This document shows positions 11,761 to 17,334 of a stretch of 17,334 nucleotides of DNA, piece by piece (positions within the stretch are counted from its first letter, which is position 1; each line of letters opens with the position of its first letter). The position numbers and the translations under genes were made by a program. Under the pieces are notes generated by a model. That model saw only the letters and a list, made by a program, of their open reading frames with translations. It was not told where the DNA came from and made no database searches. This DNA comes from an uncultured bacterium (GTDB lineage: Bacteria; Actinomycetota; Coriobacteriia; Coriobacteriales; Coriobacteriaceae): the NCBI GenBank assembly GCA_905215095.1, contig CAJMOL010000008.1, positions 1 through 17,334 on the forward strand. Direction: 5' to 3'.

Positions 11761-11876
11761 GACCAGCGGCCGCGGCGACCGATACGCTGCTGTACACATC
11801 TTCTTACGACGCGGCAGCCAAGTGGCAGGGCTGCCTTGGTTTTCCGATGTCGTATCGGCCGTTGCGGCCGCTGGTC
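11761..11876. repeat. Long inverted repeat 1 (25-nt arms)
   Basis: Arms at 11761-11785 and 11852-11876 match at 22 of 25 positions; the differences become one G-U and two A-C on the minus strand, or two G-U and one A-C on the plus strand. Inside lies a second stem, GGCAGCC/GGCTGCC. The outer arm ends 6 nt from tRNA-Gln. Confidence 0.85.
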
Positions 11877-12041
11877 TGGAGGCGCTGCAATCGCCCGCCC
11901 CCGTGTTGCCGTGGTTTCCGCGCGTCGCGGCTTTGGCACTCACGGCTTGCCGCCCTCCCGGCGCGATGCCGTTCGGGCCTTACCCCTTCCGGGGCGCATA
12001 TTCTGTACTCAAGGTGCGCGTCCATTCGGACGGGCGTGCGG

Positions 12042-12163
12042 TTTCCCGCGCGGACTCGACTGATGTAGGGAAGGCCTGCCCAGGAGTCGGAGGCAGGTGA
12101 AAATTGCCCGTGAAGGAAGTGGTCAGTCTTCAGAGAGGAGTTCAGTCGAGTCCGCGAGGGAAA
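12042..12163. repeat. Long inverted repeat 2 (21-nt arms)
   Basis: Arms at 12042-12062 and 12143-12163 share 20 of 21 positions (core CGGACTCGACTG). They enclose an 80-nt apical part with a GCCTGCC/GGCAGG hairpin. It begins 9 nt after the stop of the leftward HTH gene, so it could also act as a stabilising 3' structure of that mRNA. Confidence 0.85.
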
Positions 12164-12172
12164 ACGCTTCGG

Positions 12173-12382
12173 CTATTCGGGTTTGCGCCCGGTGAGCCAG
12201 TCGAGTGAGCAGTCCATCCAGTCGGCGAGCGTGATTGCCTCCTGAAGCGTGAACGGCTTTTCGCCGGTCAGCTTGTAGTGGACCGCGTTCCAGCAGATGC
12301 CTAGTACGTCGGCGACCTTCTGCTGGGTGATTCCGTGCTCGGCGATATATGCCGAGACTTTCCTTGCGAAGTCGTTGTCCAT
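12173..12382 (-). CDS. Cro-like HTH regulator heading the leftward transcript
   Basis: A 69-residue XRE-type protein: helix 1 (DFARKVSAYIAEHG), HTH (ITQQKVADVLGICWNAVHYKLTGEK), then TLQEAITLADWMDCSLDWLTGRKPE. Its tail ([ST]LDxLxGRxP) recurs in both rightward HTH proteins, so all three probably share ancestry. Start ATG at 12382 with AAAGGAGG 6 nt upstream. It is the first gene from the leftward promoter that overlaps the operators, and so sits where Cro sits in lambdoid phages. It probably binds the same palindromes and favours the lytic/early state; that role is inference. Confidence 0.85.
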   Translation of the reverse strand: MDNDFARKVSAYIAEHGITQQKVADVLGICWNAVHYKLTGEKPFTLQEAITLADWMDCSLDWLTGRKPE

Positions 12383-12410
12383 CCCATTCCTCCTTTCCGG
12401 GAACTCGCTT

Positions 12411-12426
12411 GCTCCCCGTTGGGAGC
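12411..12426. promoter_or_regulatory. Operator O1
   Basis: Palindrome GCTCCCCGTTGGGAGC, 6-bp arms with a 4-bp centre, between the two divergent HTH genes. Identical to O2, whose centre is 33 bp (three helical turns) away. It lies downstream of the leftward -10, in the leader of the Cro-like gene. Confidence 0.75.
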
Positions 12427-12438
12427 TTTCGATTACAG

Positions 12439-12467
12439 ATATTGCTCCCCGTTGGGAGCTTTGTCAA
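12439..12467 (-). promoter_or_regulatory. Leftward early promoter
   Basis: A consensus TTGACA -35 on the minus strand (12462-12467), 17-bp spacer, then CAATAT as -10 (12439-12444). O2 fills the spacer. Transcription would enter the Cro-like HTH gene, then the structured RNA region and the tRNA array. Confidence 0.65.
12444..12459. promoter_or_regulatory. Operator O2
   Basis: Second exact copy of GCTCCCCGTTGGGAGC. It fills the spacer between the leftward -35 (12462-12467) and -10 (12439-12444), so a bound repressor would block that promoter directly. Confidence 0.75.
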
Positions 12468-12489
12468 CATCTTTTTGGTTAAAATTACT
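12461..12489 (+). promoter_or_regulatory. Possible rightward repressor promoter
   Basis: TTGTCA at 12461-12466 followed after 17 bp by ATTACT, a weak -10. The -35 overlaps the leftward TTGACA, since TTGTCAA reads as TTGACAA on the other strand. A TAAAAT at 12480 fits -10 better but is only 13 bp away. The assignment is weak. Confidence 0.4.
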
Positions 12490-12502
12490 CTCGATAGGGA
12501 GT
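12487..12502. promoter_or_regulatory. Degenerate operator O3
   Basis: ACTCTCGATAGGGAGT has ACTC/GAGT outer arms and keeps the GGGAG half of the O1/O2 palindrome. Its centre is 43 bp (about four turns) from O2. It lies over the rightward start region, just before the ribosome-binding site of the rightward HTH gene, which would suit autoregulation. Confidence 0.55.
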
Positions 12503-12513
12503 AAGGAGTTGCC

Positions 12514-12843
12514 ATGATTCTTTTGAAGGGTCTTCCAGACATCCTCGCCTCTCGAGGAATGAAGCCAGCAGACCTATGCAGAATTAGCGGTCTGAGCAGC
12601 GGTTTAATCTCCAGTTACATGAGCGGGGCGAAGACGCCGACGCTGAAAAGCGCCGTCACAATCGCGGAGTCGCTCAACGTCTCCCTAGACGAGCTTGTTG
12701 GCAGAAAGCCTTCACATTTCGCGCCTCCGCCGCTCACGCACGATGAGGCCGAACTGCTCGACGACTACCGCAAATGCACGCAGGAGGCCAAGGACAAGGT
12801 TTCCGAATACGCCGAGTTCCAGGGTGCGATGAGTGCTGAGTAG
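12514..12843 (+). CDS. CI-like XRE repressor
   Basis: A 109-residue protein with an N-terminal HTH domain (LPDILASRGMKPADLCRISGLSSGLISSYMSGAKTPTLKSAVTIAESLNVSLDELVGRKP, residues 6-65) and a short C-terminal helical extension (LTHDEAELLDDYRKCTQEAKDKVSEYAEFQ) likely for dimerisation. There is no S24 peptidase domain, so it would not be inactivated by RecA-style self-cleavage. AAGGAG lies 5 nt before the ATG. It is divergent from the Cro-like gene across the operators and leads to the integrase, which makes it the best candidate for the lysogeny repressor. Confidence 0.85.
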   Translation: MILLKGLPDILASRGMKPADLCRISGLSSGLISSYMSGAKTPTLKSAVTIAESLNVSLDELVGRKPSHFAPPPLTHDEAELLDDYRKCTQEAKDKVSEYAEFQGAMSAE

Positions 12844-12869
12844 GCTCGCGAACACGAGAGGAGACGAAT

Positions 12870-13199
12870 ATGGTGACGAGGCTCCGGGCGCTCAGGGCGA
12901 GGGCCGGGTACCCGAACGGCAAGGCCTTCAGCGATGCAATCGGAATGAAATACGACACGTACCAGAGCTATGAGTCCGGAAAGCGAAAGATGTCGCTCGA
13001 GCGTGCGGCGGAGATTGCCGACGGGCTTGGATGCACGCTGGACGAGCTTGCCGGGCGCACACCGCCGAAAAGAAAGGAGGACTATCTCAGACAGTGGCTT
13101 CTCGACAGCTACGAGGCCTGCACTGTCGAGCGAAAGAGACGCCTCTTGGACTACGCACGCGACCAGGCGAAAATGTCCGAGGGAGAGTCAGACGATTAG
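12870..13199 (+). CDS. Second XRE-type HTH regulator
   Basis: A 109-residue protein with the same layout as its neighbour: HTH (RLRALRARAGYPNGKAFSDAIGMKYDTYQSYESGKRKMSLERAAEIADGLGCTLDELAGRTP) then a charged helix (YLRQWLLDSYEACTVERKRRLLDYARDQAKM). Same length and same SLDEL/TLDEL-GR-P junction as the upstream repressor suggest duplication and divergence. GAGAGGAG lies 6 nt before the ATG, 26 nt after the preceding stop. It may be a co-repressor or an independent regulator of excision. Confidence 0.8.
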   Translation: MVTRLRALRARAGYPNGKAFSDAIGMKYDTYQSYESGKRKMSLERAAEIADGLGCTLDELAGRTPPKRKEDYLRQWLLDSYEACTVERKRRLLDYARDQAKMSEGESDD

Positions 13200-13205
13200 A
13201 AAGAT

Positions 13206-13238
13206 GGGCGTCGCCACCCGCCAAGATGCACGACGCCC
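13206..13238 (+). terminator. Hairpin between second HTH gene and integrase
   Basis: GGGCGTCG (13206-13213) pairs with CGACGCCC (13231-13238) across a 17-nt loop, 7 nt after the HTH stop. No T run follows, so it is more likely an attenuating or mRNA-stabilising hairpin than a classical terminator. It could lower integrase expression from the repressor transcript. Confidence 0.4.
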
Positions 13239-13278
13239 CACGGGGCCGACCCGCTTACAGCAGGAGGGCAGGTAAATT

Positions 13279-14394
13279 ATGCCACGCATGAGGGCAGAGA
13301 AGGGTTCGATTGCCAAACTCGACCGCAACAGGTACCGCATACGCTATTGGGGAGACAAGCGTGACGGCAAGGGATACAGGAGACTCAGCTCCAACTTCAC
13401 AGGCACGCTCACGGAGGCTCGCAGGGAGCGAGACAGGCTGATCGAGCTGCACTCAACCGACGAGCGCAGGACATACACAGTGCGTTACGTATTTGACACG
13501 CTGTACTGGCCGTCATGCGAGAAGCGTTTAGCAGAGAACACGCTGAACATGTACAGGTCGACATGGCGTAGGTACGTCGAGCCTAAGTTCGGGGACTGCT
13601 TGCTCTCGTCGGTCAGACCGCTCGCCATCCAGGAGTGGATAGACTCCATGACGAAAAACCAGGCCCAGCGTGCCGTTAACATGCTGTCCGGAATCTACCG
13701 CACCGCCGTCAAGTTCGAGCTTACCGATTCCGACCCGACCTCCGTCGGCCTCGAGATGCCTGGCGATGTGGCGAAGATGGACGCCGGAGTGTATGACATG
13801 GCGGAGCTTGTCCGCATGGCGGAACTGCTGCACGGCTCGCGCATGGAGGGTGTATTCCTGCTCGGTGCGTTCGGATCATGCCGTCCGGGCGAGGCTGCTG
13901 CCGTCGACCCTGCGTCGGTCGAGCTTGTCAGGGCCGACAACGGGACGGCCTGCGCCGTCGTCCCAATCGAGCGCGAGGCCGTACGCGGGCAAGGCGTCGT
14001 CGAGCGCGTTAAGACCGAGAGCAGCCGACGCCATGTCGTCGTTCCCGGCAGATGGGGTGAACGTCTCGCGGAAATCGCCGATGAACGAGTCGATGGCGGA
14101 CACTGCCTTTTCATCGAGAACATGAAGGGCGAACCGCTCACGTCCGCGAGGATGAAGGCGATATGGGAGCGCGAGGCCGAAAGGCTCGGGTTCGAGTACC
14201 ACCCGTTGCGCAACCTCCGTAACTCATGGCGCACGAGCTGGCAGTACGAGGTCAGGATTGCACCAGACACCCTAGAGGTCTTGATGGGTCATTCCGGTTC
14301 GAGCGTGTCAGCCAAGCACTATGTCCGCGCCAGTTTAATGATGCTCGTCAACACGGTTGCGGACGCGTTTCAGGAAGCAGGCCTTGTTCCATAG
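13279..14394 (+). CDS. int: Tyrosine integrase
   Basis: A 371-residue phage site-specific recombinase. The N-terminal arm-binding region (about 1-60; GSIAKLDRNRYRIRYWGDKRDGKGY) is followed by a SAM-like core-binding domain (about 65-155) and the catalytic domain with Arg202 (SCRPGE), Lys245 (VKTESSRR), His308 and Arg311 (YHPLRNLR), His338 (LMGHSG) and nucleophile Tyr348 (KHYVRA), so the active site is complete. AGGAGG lies 11 nt before the ATG. It is co-directional with the repressor genes. Its stop is 170 nt from the flanking chromosomal gene, so the attachment site should lie in that gap. Confidence 0.95.
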   Translation: MPRMRAEKGSIAKLDRNRYRIRYWGDKRDGKGYRRLSSNFTGTLTEARRERDRLIELHSTDERRTYTVRYVFDTLYWPSCEKRLAENTLNMYRSTWRRYVEPKFGDCLLSSVRPLAIQEWIDSMTKNQAQRAVNMLSGIYRTAVKFELTDSDPTSVGLEMPGDVAKMDAGVYDMAELVRMAELLHGSRMEGVFLLGAFGSCRPGEAAAVDPASVELVRADNGTACAVVPIEREAVRGQGVVERVKTESSRRHVVVPGRWGERLAEIADERVDGGHCLFIENMKGEPLTSARMKAIWEREAERLGFEYHPLRNLRNSWRTSWQYEVRIAPDTLEVLMGHSGSSVSAKHYVRASLMMLVNTVADAFQEAGLVP

Positions 14395-14530
14395 GGACTT
14401 TTAGGGACCAAACCGTTTTATGCAAGCCTTTTACCTGCGGTTTTATTACTTGTAAATATCAGTCGTTATGATATACCTACTGGCCTGCGAGATAAACCCC
14501 AAAATGAAGGCGACGTGATGATGCAGCCCC
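14395..14530. other. Probable prophage right end / attachment region
   Basis: No gene is seen in 14395-14564. The first 130 nt are clearly AT-richer than both flanks and lie directly behind int, the usual place for attP/attR. TAGGGAC occurs twice, at 14392-14398 and 14402-14408, 10 bp apart, possibly integrase arm sites. The core cannot be named without the left junction, which is outside the window. Confidence 0.4.
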
Positions 14531-14563
14531 TTGGTGCAAAGTAACCTGCCCCCTTTGCACCAA
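14531..14563. repeat. Palindromic element A (CCTGYCCC loop)
   Basis: 11-bp stem TTGGTGCAAAG/CTTTGCACCAA with an 11-nt loop TAACCTGCCCC. It ends 2 nt before the TAA of the chromosomal membrane gene. Same loop motif as elements B and C but a different stem. It has no T run on either strand, so it is not a textbook terminator. Confidence 0.8.
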
Positions 14564-14564
14564 A

Positions 14565-16748
14565 TTAGGACCAGAGGAGGTCGCTGCGGGTGATGGTGGC
14601 GCCGATGGCAAAGGGCATGCAGGCGATGACCGGATACAGGTAGCGCATGTAGGTCGAGCCGTTGCAGGGACCGATCAGGCACACGGCGAGCACGCCCAAA
14701 AGCGGCACCCAAATGGCCAGCCCGCGCCACGAATGACGACGTAGCAGATAGGCCACCACGGCGATCATGATCCACACATAGGTGGCCGAGCTCATGGCGA
14801 GCGAGATAAACGGGATGCGTTGCACTGCCACGCGATACAGGTTGATCAGGTGGTCGCACCAGCGCACAACCTTGCTATCGACCGGATGGAAGTCAAAGTA
14901 CTTGAGGTTATCGGGCTTCGCCATGATCTCGGCACTGCGCGCCGTGCTGTAGACCCACGCATCGCGGGCACTCGGATAAAAGTAGCCGTAGTAGTTATTG
15001 ATAAGCGCCGAGATATAACACTCGGGATCCTTTTTGAACATCTGGGCCCACACCTCGAAATAGGCCTTGATGTCCTCCTGCGAGGCGTACTCGTTAAAGC
15101 AGTTCTTGACGGCATCGGACTTGTCGGGGTTGTAGCGGCGGCCCAGGTTCTCGTACTTGAGTACGTGGTCGATCACGGCACGCTCTTCGTCGGTCACCGA
15201 ACCGTCGCAAGGAGCCTCCACGATGGTGCCGTCCTCCTTAACCGTGGGGTTGACGCCCGAGTTGAGACCGTCGTGCTTTTGGACGAAACGAGCCGTCTGC
15301 TGGAACGGAATCGAGAGGATTTCGCGCTTGGAACCAGGCGTGATGTCGTGCGCCGGCATAAAGACCTTGGTGAAGTACATATTAGAGGCAAGGCAGAGCG
15401 CGAGCACCGCGAGAACGCCAACCCAGCGGAAACGCGGGATGGCGCCCGAAGGCGCAGCGCCAGTCTGCTTGGCTGCACGACGAGCCACATGCGCATCCCA
15501 TGCGCAAAACGCCGCCGCGATTACGCATGCCGCCAGGGGAAACACCAGGCCGCCGTTGCGCAGAAACGTGGAACCCATGGCGCCCAGAGCGAGCAGTAGC
15601 CAGTCGTGGCGCGCAAAGAGCACGGGGGCCTTCTCGCCCGCTCGCTCGACATTGGCATCACGACGGGGCAAGCCACATGCCACGAGCTTGACGGTCTGTA
15701 CCAGCAGCACCAAGAACGCGTCGGCAAAGAGCACGTCTTTGGTGAGCAACGCCGCGTAGTTAGAGAACATCGGCATAAACGCAAAGAACAGCAGGATCGC
15801 ACCGCGAACCGGCAGACTCACGCCCAGTTTGCGCAGCGACGAGATGGAATAGGCCATGCAGGCGGCCGTAATGACGAACTGAGCGCAGGTGTAGATGGCA
15901 AGACCTGCGTTGGCGCTGTTGAACAGTGAAAGCCCCAGCTGGACGCACGAACCGATGATAGCCGTGTGCACCACGGGGTGATGTCCGTTGAGCAACACAT
16001 TGGGATTGAGCAGACGCAGGTAGTCACTCGTGCCGTTGGGGTAGTTGAACCACTGGCGAATCTGCGCACCCGTATCTCCCATAAAAAGACCGGGCAGCGA
16101 AGCGATAAGCGTGGGCGCCCAGGCGATCATAAGCACCAGGAAGGGCCCGGCAAAGGGATGGACCGAGAGCACGGCGTGAGCCACACGCCATACGCGGCCA
16201 AAGTGCGCTTCGGAAAACGGAATGCGCCGAGAGCTCAGCCAATCTAGACATTCAAAAGCCAGGTAGAAGGCAACGACCGCCAAGAGCATCCAGCCCGCAC
16301 CGCCTATCCAGGCGCAAATGATGCGTGCCTTGTCGCCAAGCACGATCTCGGCCGAATCGGTGAGGTCGTAGCTACGGCCAAACACCATGCAGACGGCAAA
16401 GAACAGCGACGGAAGAATCACCGAGGGACGCCAAGCGTCGCCGCGGCCAAAGAATACGTAGCGAAACGGCAGCGTGAGCAGGCAGGCAAGCGCAAGCAGC
16501 ATGACCGCGTCGGTATGGCCGGCAAACGAGAGGAGCACCTCGTAGCACACGTACAGCATGCCCGAGGCTTTGGGGTCAATCGCCAAGACTGCGTTGCTCG
16601 ACACCGGGGCGGGATCGATGGAAAACGCCGTGGTCGCCAACAGCGCGAGCAAAAATGCGATGAGCGTCTGCTTGGCGGGGTAGCGCTTAAACCAGACGAT
16701 GCGGGCAGCGTCGCGCGCAGCCGTTGTGGAGAGGTCGGAATCCTTCAC
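14565..16748 (-). CDS. Large polytopic membrane protein (chromosomal)
   Basis: A 727-residue integral membrane protein with about a dozen hydrophobic spans (e.g. TLIAFLLALLATTAFSI, VMLLALACLLTLPF, MLLAVVAFYLAFECL, FLVLMIAWAPTLIASLPGLF, ILLFFAFMPMFSNYAALL), a glycosyltransferase-like luminal motif region (MGDTGAQIRQWFNYPNG, GHHPVVHT) and a large soluble loop at about 465-625. The layout resembles the DUF6020-type proteins and C-type polytopic glycosyltransferases of Actinobacteria; a cell-envelope glycan role is likely but not shown. Start is GTG at 16748 with AAAGG upstream. It marks the return to chromosomal sequence. Confidence 0.8.
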   Translation of the reverse strand: MKDSDLSTTAARDAARIVWFKRYPAKQTLIAFLLALLATTAFSIDPAPVSSNAVLAIDPKASGMLYVCYEVLLSFAGHTDAVMLLALACLLTLPFRYVFFGRGDAWRPSVILPSLFFAVCMVFGRSYDLTDSAEIVLGDKARIICAWIGGAGWMLLAVVAFYLAFECLDWLSSRRIPFSEAHFGRVWRVAHAVLSVHPFAGPFLVLMIAWAPTLIASLPGLFMGDTGAQIRQWFNYPNGTSDYLRLLNPNVLLNGHHPVVHTAIIGSCVQLGLSLFNSANAGLAIYTCAQFVITAACMAYSISSLRKLGVSLPVRGAILLFFAFMPMFSNYAALLTKDVLFADAFLVLLVQTVKLVACGLPRRDANVERAGEKAPVLFARHDWLLLALGAMGSTFLRNGGLVFPLAACVIAAAFCAWDAHVARRAAKQTGAAPSGAIPRFRWVGVLAVLALCLASNMYFTKVFMPAHDITPGSKREILSIPFQQTARFVQKHDGLNSGVNPTVKEDGTIVEAPCDGSVTDEERAVIDHVLKYENLGRRYNPDKSDAVKNCFNEYASQEDIKAYFEVWAQMFKKDPECYISALINNYYGYFYPSARDAWVYSTARSAEIMAKPDNLKYFDFHPVDSKVVRWCDHLINLYRVAVQRIPFISLAMSSATYVWIMIAVVAYLLRRHSWRGLAIWVPLLGVLAVCLIGPCNGSTYMRYLYPVIACMPFAIGATITRSDLLWS

Positions 16749-16767
16749 AGTCCGAAAGCCTTTCTAG

Positions 16768-16806
16768 AAACCTGCCAAAAAGGGACAGGTTTATTTTGGC
16801 AGGTTT
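16768..16806. repeat. Palindromic element B (CCTGYCCC loop, inverted)
   Basis: 13-bp stem AAACCTGCCAAAA/TTTTGGCAGGTTT with a 13-nt loop AGGGACAGGTTTA, whose reverse complement carries CCTGTCCC. It lies just upstream of the membrane gene start and is in the opposite orientation to A and C. Confidence 0.8.
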
Positions 16807-16848
16807 TATCTGGGAAAACGTTACGGTTCCGTCATCGTTGCCCAGCGA

Positions 16849-16883
16849 ACCACCACAAAGGTGCCTGTCCCCTTTGTGGTGGT
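16849..16883. repeat. Palindromic element C (CCTGYCCC loop)
   Basis: 12-bp stem (ACCACCACAAAG/CTTTGTGGTGGT) with an 11-nt loop GTGCCTGTCCC. It lies 5 nt past the end of the lgt remnant. The inner stem CAAAG/CTTTG and loop core match element A, while the outer stem differs with compensating changes. Confidence 0.8.
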
Positions 16884-16888
16884 CTTGG

Positions 16889-17299
16889 TTAGGCGTCGAG
16901 GTAGATGCGCTGGGGGCGATTGCGGTGTCGGGCGAAGATGATGAGCGCCAGGCCGGCGATCACGAGCGGCAAACTCAGCAGCTGACCCATGGTGATGACG
17001 CCGCCCAGCAGATAACCCAGCTGGGCATCGGGCACGCGCACGAACTCAACGAGAAAGCGGACGATGCCGTACCCCATCACGAACACGCCCATAAACGTAC
17101 CCTGGGGCAGCAGCGGCTTTTTGCGGCTGAGCACCTGCAGAATGCAAAAGAGCACAATACCCTCGAGGAATGCCTCGTAGAGCTGGGAAGGATGGCGCGG
17201 CATATCACCCGCGGTGCCGCCAAAGATCACGCCCCAGGGCAGATCGGTCGGGGCGTCCGGAAGCCCTGCGGAATAGAAATCATCCCCCAAAACAGTCAA
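16889..17299 (-). pseudogene. lgt: C-terminal remnant of prolipoprotein diacylglyceryl transferase
   Basis: The 136-residue frame matches only the last 120 residues of Lgt, the membrane enzyme that attaches diacylglycerol to lipobox cysteines: PTDLPWGVIFGG, PRHPSQLYEAFLEGIVLF, GYGIVRFLVEFVRVPDAQLG and MGQLLSLPLVIAG. Normal Lgt is about 270-290 residues. The N-terminal half, with the essential His and the GRxxNFxNxE signature, is missing. An in-frame TAA lies a few codons above the only plausible start (TTG at 17299), and a rightward gene begins at 17325, leaving no room for the rest. It should be inactive; a full copy probably exists elsewhere. Confidence 0.75.
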
Positions 17300-17324
17300 G
17301 TCAAAAAGTGAGGAGTATTACACG

Positions 17325-17334
17325 ATGAAAGAAA
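17325..17334 (+). CDS. Start of a rightward gene cut by the window edge
   Basis: ATG AAA GAA at 17325 with AGGAG 9 nt upstream (17311-17315), reading MKE and leaving the window. The product cannot be judged from three codons. Its start position marks the limit of the truncated lgt on the opposite strand. Confidence 0.45.

Larger units (their letters stand above)
11755..12172 (-). ncRNA. Candidate large structured noncoding RNA between HTH gene and tRNA array
   Basis: 418 nt without a credible gene. Open frames crossing it are shadow-like (Arg/Ala/Pro-rich, no ribosome-binding sites). It is packed with inverted repeats: a 25-nt long-range pair (11761-11785 with 11852-11876, 22 identical), a 21-nt pair (12042-12062 with 12143-12163, 20 identical), a nested GCCGTG...CACGGC stem enclosing CCGCG/CGCGG (about 11908-11946), CCCC-GGAA-GGGG with a GNRA loop on the minus strand (about 11983-11994), GTCC/GGAC (12020-12031) and GCCTGCC/GGCAGG (about 12075-12097). 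Leftward transcription from the operator-region promoter would produce it ahead of the tRNAs. Large ornate RNAs of the GOLLD and ROOL type are known to sit beside phage tRNAs; whether this belongs to one is untested. Confidence 0.5.

Noticed and set aside
10793..11939. Several open frames of 80-128 codons on both strands across 10793-11939
   Set aside because: They read through tRNA genes; repeated phrases such as GNRTP and VRFP come from conserved T-arm sequence, a known artefact.
12123..12542. 139-codon minus-strand frame over the operator region
   Set aside because: Conflicts with the well-supported HTH gene at 12173-12382, crosses the operators and has no ribosome-binding site.
14820..15759. 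Long plus-strand frames opposite the polytopic membrane protein
   Set aside because: Antisense shadows; the minus-strand frame has a coherent pattern of membrane spans.
1..17334. CRISPR array, insertion sequence or toxin-antitoxin pair
   Set aside because: I saw no regularly spaced direct repeats, no transposase and no recognisable toxin or antitoxin fold.

Overview
The window looks like the right-hand end of a temperate phage integrated in a high-GC actinobacterial gut commensal, most likely a Coriobacteriia of the Collinsella type. The grounds are an actinobacterial-type integration host factor (mIHF) next to a RecT/YqaJ/SSB recombination set, Cys-rich orphan proteins of the sort seen in Coriobacterial phages, and the flanking chromosomal genes. 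This taxonomic call is inference from composition and gene families, not from a search.

Layout. From about 10 to 10769 a dense leftward (minus-strand) early operon runs with gaps near zero and many 1-26 nt overlaps. In transcription order it encodes an SPFH/prohibitin-like membrane protein, a conserved phage protein, an excisionase-like HTH protein, a 37-residue membrane microprotein, a RusA-type resolvase, a helical hypothetical, a YqaJ exonuclease, RecT, mIHF and SSB. These are followed by Cys-rich proteins, a sigma-like regulator, a dUTPase, an HTH protein, more small zinc-ribbon or Cys-rich proteins, a radical SAM enzyme and three small genes at the edge. Upstream, from 10801 to 11754, lies a compact minus-strand array of 11 tRNAs with encoded CCA ends (Trp, Cys, Arg, Tyr, Ser-AGA, Ser-GCT, Ile, Gly, Asn, Met, Gln) plus one 49-nt tRNA-like unit. 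A gene-free, palindrome-rich stretch (11755-12172) precedes the array.

The control region (12383-12513) holds two identical 16-bp palindromes, a third degenerate one and back-to-back promoters that share one -35 heptamer. A small HTH gene runs left and heads the tRNA and recombination transcript. Two further HTH genes and a tyrosine integrase run right. The switch probably works like lambda: a rightward lysogeny module against a leftward lytic/early module. The integrase ends at 14394, and the attachment site probably lies just beyond it. From 14565 the chromosome resumes with a large polytopic membrane protein, an N-terminally truncated lgt remnant and the first codons of a rightward gene.

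Most interesting: a tRNA-Trp with a class II-like variable arm; coordinated A18/G55 changes in the elbow of three tRNAs; a CCA-ended tRNA-like RNA with no room for D and T arms; a candidate large structured RNA beside the tRNA array; a dUTPase whose motif V lies in frame just past a TAG codon; and three chromosomal palindromes with different stems but the same loop motif. Left of position 1 the phage continues outside the window, so attL and the structural genes are not visible.
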